Origin: Chloroflexota bacterium
GTDB lineage: Bacteria > Chloroflexota > Anaerolineae > Promineifilales > Promineifilaceae
Direction: 5' to 3'
Length of the DNA: 42,103 nt
NCBI GenBank assembly: GCA_020628815.1
Contig: JAHDEN010000037.1
Location: 1 to 42,103, forward strand
The notes under the pieces: model-generated
The model's database searches: none
The model's input: only the letters and a program-made list of their open reading frames with translations
What the model was told of the DNA's origin: nothing
In this document: piece by piece, positions 39,463 through 42,103 of the stretch
How positions within the stretch are numbered: the first letter of the stretch is position 1
Layout: each line of letters opens with the position of its first letter
Program-made: the position numbers and the translations under genes

Positions 39463-39484
39463 TATTTTTTAAACTCCTAAGTTA

Positions 39485-39805
39485 TTAACTTAATGTAGAT
39501 GGGGCTGAGATGCCGCTAATTTTCTGTCCATCTTCAGTTTCAATCGTGTCAAACTGAGTTGAAATTTGGGTTGTGGTTGCACTGGCCGTGCGTAAGGCAG
39601 CTGCTAACTTTTGTAGGGCGGGAAGGATTTCTCCATCCATTTCACCTGCAAAGCTGTTGTAGCCAAAACCCATCCACTCCCCATTTAACGCCTCACGGTT
39701 CGTGTTTACATTTGTGTAAACCGAATCTGCGCGGGCGGCGAGACCCTCTAAGGCCGTAGCCACGGATCTCAGTTCATCGTAAGTTGCTTGAACTGGTTCT
39801 GCCAT
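39485..39805 (-). CDS. WXG100 family small protein, W44 type
   Basis: 106 residues. Two helices surround 'LNGEWMGFGYNSFAGEM' (Trp44-x-Gly46). It starts 'VQATYDELRSVATALEGLAA', very like the N-terminal domain of the effector-like protein at 40392 ('IQATYDELAAISSSFTEL'). It is the stand-alone version of the domain fused to C-terminal tips in 36139 and 40392. GGAGA lies 8 nt before the ATG (39803-39805). Confidence 0.88.
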   Translation of the reverse strand: MAEPVQATYDELRSVATALEGLAARADSVYTNVNTNREALNGEWMGFGYNSFAGEMDGEILPALQKLAAALRTASATTTQISTQFDTIETEDGQKISGISAPSTLS

Positions 39806-39933
39806 CTGAATGTCTCCTTTAAATATCCTGGAATCCAGGTCTAAATAAGTGATATAAGGGCTCTAAATATAAATTAGAGCGTTGCTTTAAAGTGAATCGA
39901 CCTATTGCTACATCGATTCACTTTATTTTTAAA

Positions 39934-40389
39934 TTAATTATCAAAGCGTTTCGGCCGAACATCTTTCAAGAACTGCGGCGCTTCAACGTTTTCCTGCGCA
40001 TAGGTAAACATTTCCCACTCTCCACTTGGCTCATCCAGTTGCCAAAAAAATGTTCCTATGTCTCCTGAATAAACCCAAACACGCTCGGCCTCATCCCACA
40101 AAAAGAAGGTGACCGATTGATTGTTAAAAATGAGTTCCGGTACAAAAACCACCTCATCATTTTGATTTTTGATTTCAAAACTCAGCATGTACTCTTTTTC
40201 CGGGTCAGGAACGGTTATCGCTAATTGATGATTGCCGGTGGGGGAAGTTGCCGATTTATTCAAGGTTGCGACTTCGTTGGGATATGTACTTTCATTCATT
40301 CTGTTTGATTCTCCACAGCTATGGGATAGCAGAAAAGTTATTAGCAAGATTGCGTAAATGTTTAAATTAGAAATTTTTAAATAGCTCAT
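39934..40389 (-). CDS. Small lipoprotein downstream of the effector-like gene (putative immunity lipoprotein)
   Basis: 151 residues. A lipoprotein signal ('IYAILLITFLLSHSC', Cys25) precedes a Ser/Thr/Asn-rich linker and a beta-rich domain with 'YMLSFEIKNQNDEVVFVPEL', 'VTFFLWDEAERVWVYSGDIG' and 'FFWQLDEPSGEWEMFTY'. The family was not recognised. It begins 2 nt after the stop of the effector-like gene at 40392, so the two are translationally coupled. Export to the outer face of the membrane and this tight coupling fit an immunity lipoprotein that protects against a secreted effector, but this is inference. Confidence 0.68.
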   Translation of the reverse strand: MSYLKISNLNIYAILLITFLLSHSCGESNRMNESTYPNEVATLNKSATSPTGNHQLAITVPDPEKEYMLSFEIKNQNDEVVFVPELIFNNQSVTFFLWDEAERVWVYSGDIGTFFWQLDEPSGEWEMFTYAQENVEAPQFLKDVRPKRFDN

Positions 40390-40391
40390 AC

Positions 40392-41471
40392 CTAATCTTC
40401 GTTTCGGATTCCTGTTACATTCCCATTCGCATCCAAGTCAACAATCGTCGTTTCGTTCCAGGTAATATGTATGTCGTATGGGTCCGCTTGCCCTAAGGTA
40501 ATCACTTCGGCAATGGTAGATTTCCACCTGTCAGTTGAATATTGCGGATTGGGATCAATCACATCGTTCCACGTATATTCCATGTCAAGCCTGACTGTGT
40601 ATGTCCCATCTGAATTTTCTGTCATTGTTGAGGTCCCAGATCGTTCAAAGCCACCCACGTCAGCATTGGTGCCATGCAGATATTGATAGCCCACAATGCC
40701 TTCCCCATTTTCAATTTGCATCGGAAATGATTCATTGATTTGTTGGGAGCTTGCCCCGTTAGCAAACATGTGTTCGGCCGTATCCATCGCCCTGTCCCCC
40801 AGATCTTGAGTGAGACTGTCATTTCCCTGCATATACTCCGCCCATTCAGAATCGTTCTCAATTGACCAATCGCCGCCGCCTGTTAAATAGCGGTCCAGAA
40901 TTGATCGACCGGCCCAATCATTATTCCAATGATTGTTTGACCCATTTCCCCCTTCATCCCTACGCCAACGCCGATCTGATTCAATTGCAGTCCGATCTCT
41001 ACGATCAGAGCGTTCATCTCGAAGGTTTCTATCATCCCTGCTACCTCGGCGAGATGAATCATCTTCACTTGGTGCATCATCTACAGTCCCACTTGCTCCG
41101 GTTAAGGGGTGATTAATGGGTGTCGGGTAGGCTCCACTGGCACCGGTTAAAGGATGATTGACAGCGTTACCGGCTGTTCCAGAAATCAACTGAGCTCCGG
41201 CTGTTTCTGTGTTTAAGAGTTCGCTCGAGATAGTGTTAATTAACGCGCCCGCATTTTGCAGGGCGCTGCTCAGCTTGCGCACTCCTGGCAAAAGCTCGTT
41301 TTCCATCTCATTGTCAAAGGAACTCCAGCCATATCCTTCCCATTCCCCATGCAAATCGTTTTTGCTGTTACGCAGGGATTGGTAAAGCTGTTCGGCACGG
41401 CCGGATAGCTCTGTAAAACTGCTCGATATCGCTGCTAATTCATCGTATGTTGCTTGAATTGTAGTCGCCAT
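40392..41471 (-). CDS. WXG100-domain effector-like protein with charged linker and unknown C-terminal tip
   Basis: 359 residues. The N-terminal WXG100 domain (Trp44 in 'LHGEWEGYGWSSFDNEMENE') is followed by a duplicated 'NHPLTGASG' motif, a strongly charged Arg/Asp linker ('SSRRGSRDDRNLRDERSDRR') and a C-terminal domain. That domain includes 'GYQYLHGTNADVGGFERSG', 'MEYTWNDVIDPNPQYSTDRW' and 'DIHITWNETTIVDLDANGN'. No known toxin fold was recognised. The modular layout, a fast-evolving linker and a lipoprotein gene coupled by 2 nt suggest a secreted polymorphic effector with its immunity protein. The start is ATG at 41469-41471. Confidence 0.75.
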   Translation of the reverse strand: MATTIQATYDELAAISSSFTELSGRAEQLYQSLRNSKNDLHGEWEGYGWSSFDNEMENELLPGVRKLSSALQNAGALINTISSELLNTETAGAQLISGTAGNAVNHPLTGASGAYPTPINHPLTGASGTVDDAPSEDDSSRRGSRDDRNLRDERSDRRDRTAIESDRRWRRDEGGNGSNNHWNNDWAGRSILDRYLTGGGDWSIENDSEWAEYMQGNDSLTQDLGDRAMDTAEHMFANGASSQQINESFPMQIENGEGIVGYQYLHGTNADVGGFERSGTSTMTENSDGTYTVRLDMEYTWNDVIDPNPQYSTDRWKSTIAEVITLGQADPYDIHITWNETTIVDLDANGNVTGIRNED

Positions 41472-41503
41472 ATTTCTGTCCTCTTAGCCCAAATAAACAA
41501 ATG

Positions 41504-42088
41504 CTACTCATCCCCTGCAAAAGCTGAAGCAATTCTAGTTATCGGTTGCCCTAAACGATCTGGATCTTCAGGAGGTTCTGTGAATGCAAAGAACAAAAGC
41601 GGGCCATTAGTTACTTCAAGAGAGTGCCACTTGCCTTCTGGTAAATTTGCTTTCAGGCTTTCAAAAGCCAAATCAAAAGAGTTCCAAGATTCAAATTCGT
41701 AAACATAAATCGAAATATTTGATTCTTTTGTTTTTAGCCCAACGCCACCAATTGCGTTTAATTCAGACGCTGAGACGAGCAGTGGGGTGGATTCAAGAAT
41801 TACGTTTGTTCGTTTTTTACTTAACAAGCTCGCAACTCTCCGTCGTTCATTTTCAGAGATACCACTTTCACTGGGGATATTGGGTTTTAAATAAAAAGTG
41901 TTTTCGTCCACCTTTGCCTCTTCTTGTTGAATTACCACAGTTGTTGGAATTGACTGTGGTTGAAGTGTAATTTCAGGTGTGATTGTTTCATCTATAGGAA
42001 TGCTGTTTGTGCATCCACAAATCAAGGATATAAAAATTATCGAGATGAAATAAAACTGAAAATTGAGCCACTTATTCTTTAAAATCAT
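41504..42088 (-). CDS. Lipoprotein of unknown function at the head of the WXG100 island
   Basis: 194 residues. A lipoprotein signal ends in 'SLICGC' (Cys26), followed by a Thr/Pro/Gln-rich linker and a globular domain with 'ISENERRRVASLLSKKRTNV', 'ASELNAIGGVGLKTKESNIS' and 'SFDLAFESLKANLPEGKWHS'. The family was not recognised. The start is ATG at 42086-42088. It stops 32 nt before the effector-like gene and is probably in the same operon; the operon may extend beyond the window. Confidence 0.68.
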   Translation of the reverse strand: MILKNKWLNFQFYFISIIFISLICGCTNSIPIDETITPEITLQPQSIPTTVVIQQEEAKVDENTFYLKPNIPSESGISENERRRVASLLSKKRTNVILESTPLLVSASELNAIGGVGLKTKESNISIYVYEFESWNSFDLAFESLKANLPEGKWHSLEVTNGPLLFFAFTEPPEDPDRLGQPITRIASAFAGDE

Positions 42089-42103
42089 GGGACAGATACC
42101 GGA

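Noticed and set aside
40392-41471. Colicin-M-like active site in the C-terminal domain
   Set aside because: Asp and Arg residues occur in 'NDVIDPNPQYSTDR', but the Tyr and His are missing and the spacing does not fit.

Overview
The window looks like a piece of a Chloroflexota (Anaerolineae-like) chromosome. This is inferred from the mix of families: ECF sigma factors each paired with a membrane-anchored DUF5667-type protein, secreted proteins with Thr/Pro-rich linkers and a C-terminal aromatic/hydrophobic tail ending in Arg, VPS10/BNR-repeat 'glycosyl hydrolase'-type proteins, DUF1684, BtrH/DUF4872 and acetamidase genes. Many short intergenic palindromes and a very frequent CGGCCG hexamer fit the same picture. 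No rRNA, tRNA, CRISPR or transposase gene was seen. The lineage is not proven by the sequence alone.

Layout. 1-2065 holds four minus-strand housekeeping or detoxification genes (FMN-binding split barrel, SnoaL-like, GST, VOC). They diverge from a MocR-type regulator (2309-3799). 4165-8784 holds a Zn/Cd/Pb-type P1B ATPase with a MerR-like promoter, a small membrane protein, a YdeI-type protein carrying a C-terminal CDGSH iron-sulfur motif, a MerR regulator and a small tail-anchored protein. 9000-15666 holds two paralogous sigma-factor/DUF5667 cassettes with very different low-complexity tails, flanking a secreted NodB-like deacetylase. 15829-22389 is a plus-strand run: an AraC regulator with an apparent frameshift, a YceI lipoprotein, an acetamidase, two tandem histidine phosphatases, a serine beta-lactamase-like hydrolase and a DUF1684 protein. 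22493-31101 holds DUF2809, BtrH-like, BNR-repeat and class III fructose-bisphosphatase genes, then an msrA gene whose catalytic cysteine codon is TGA.

The two most interesting parts are these. (1) msrA at 30418-31101: the hallmark GCFWG motif reads G-(TGA)-FWG, the frame is intact on both sides, the rest of the protein has no cysteine, TGA is used as a normal stop by neighbouring genes, and a SECIS-like hairpin lies 12 nt after the TGA. This strongly suggests a selenoprotein MsrA. (2) 31251-42088: an all-minus-strand, more AT-rich island of WXG100/ESAT-6-like small proteins from four families. Three families occur as small proteins in both halves of the locus; the fourth (W44) occurs as one small protein and two long effector-like fusions. 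The island also has two lipoproteins, three copies of a membrane-anchored putative immunity protein, a colicin-immunity-like protein and a decayed toxin tip beside one of the immunity copies. It looks like a type VII secretion-like substrate and polymorphic-toxin locus shaped by tandem duplication. The secretion ATPase is not in the window.

The intergenic DNA carries several families of small palindromes. Some of them supply the stop codon of the neighbouring gene.
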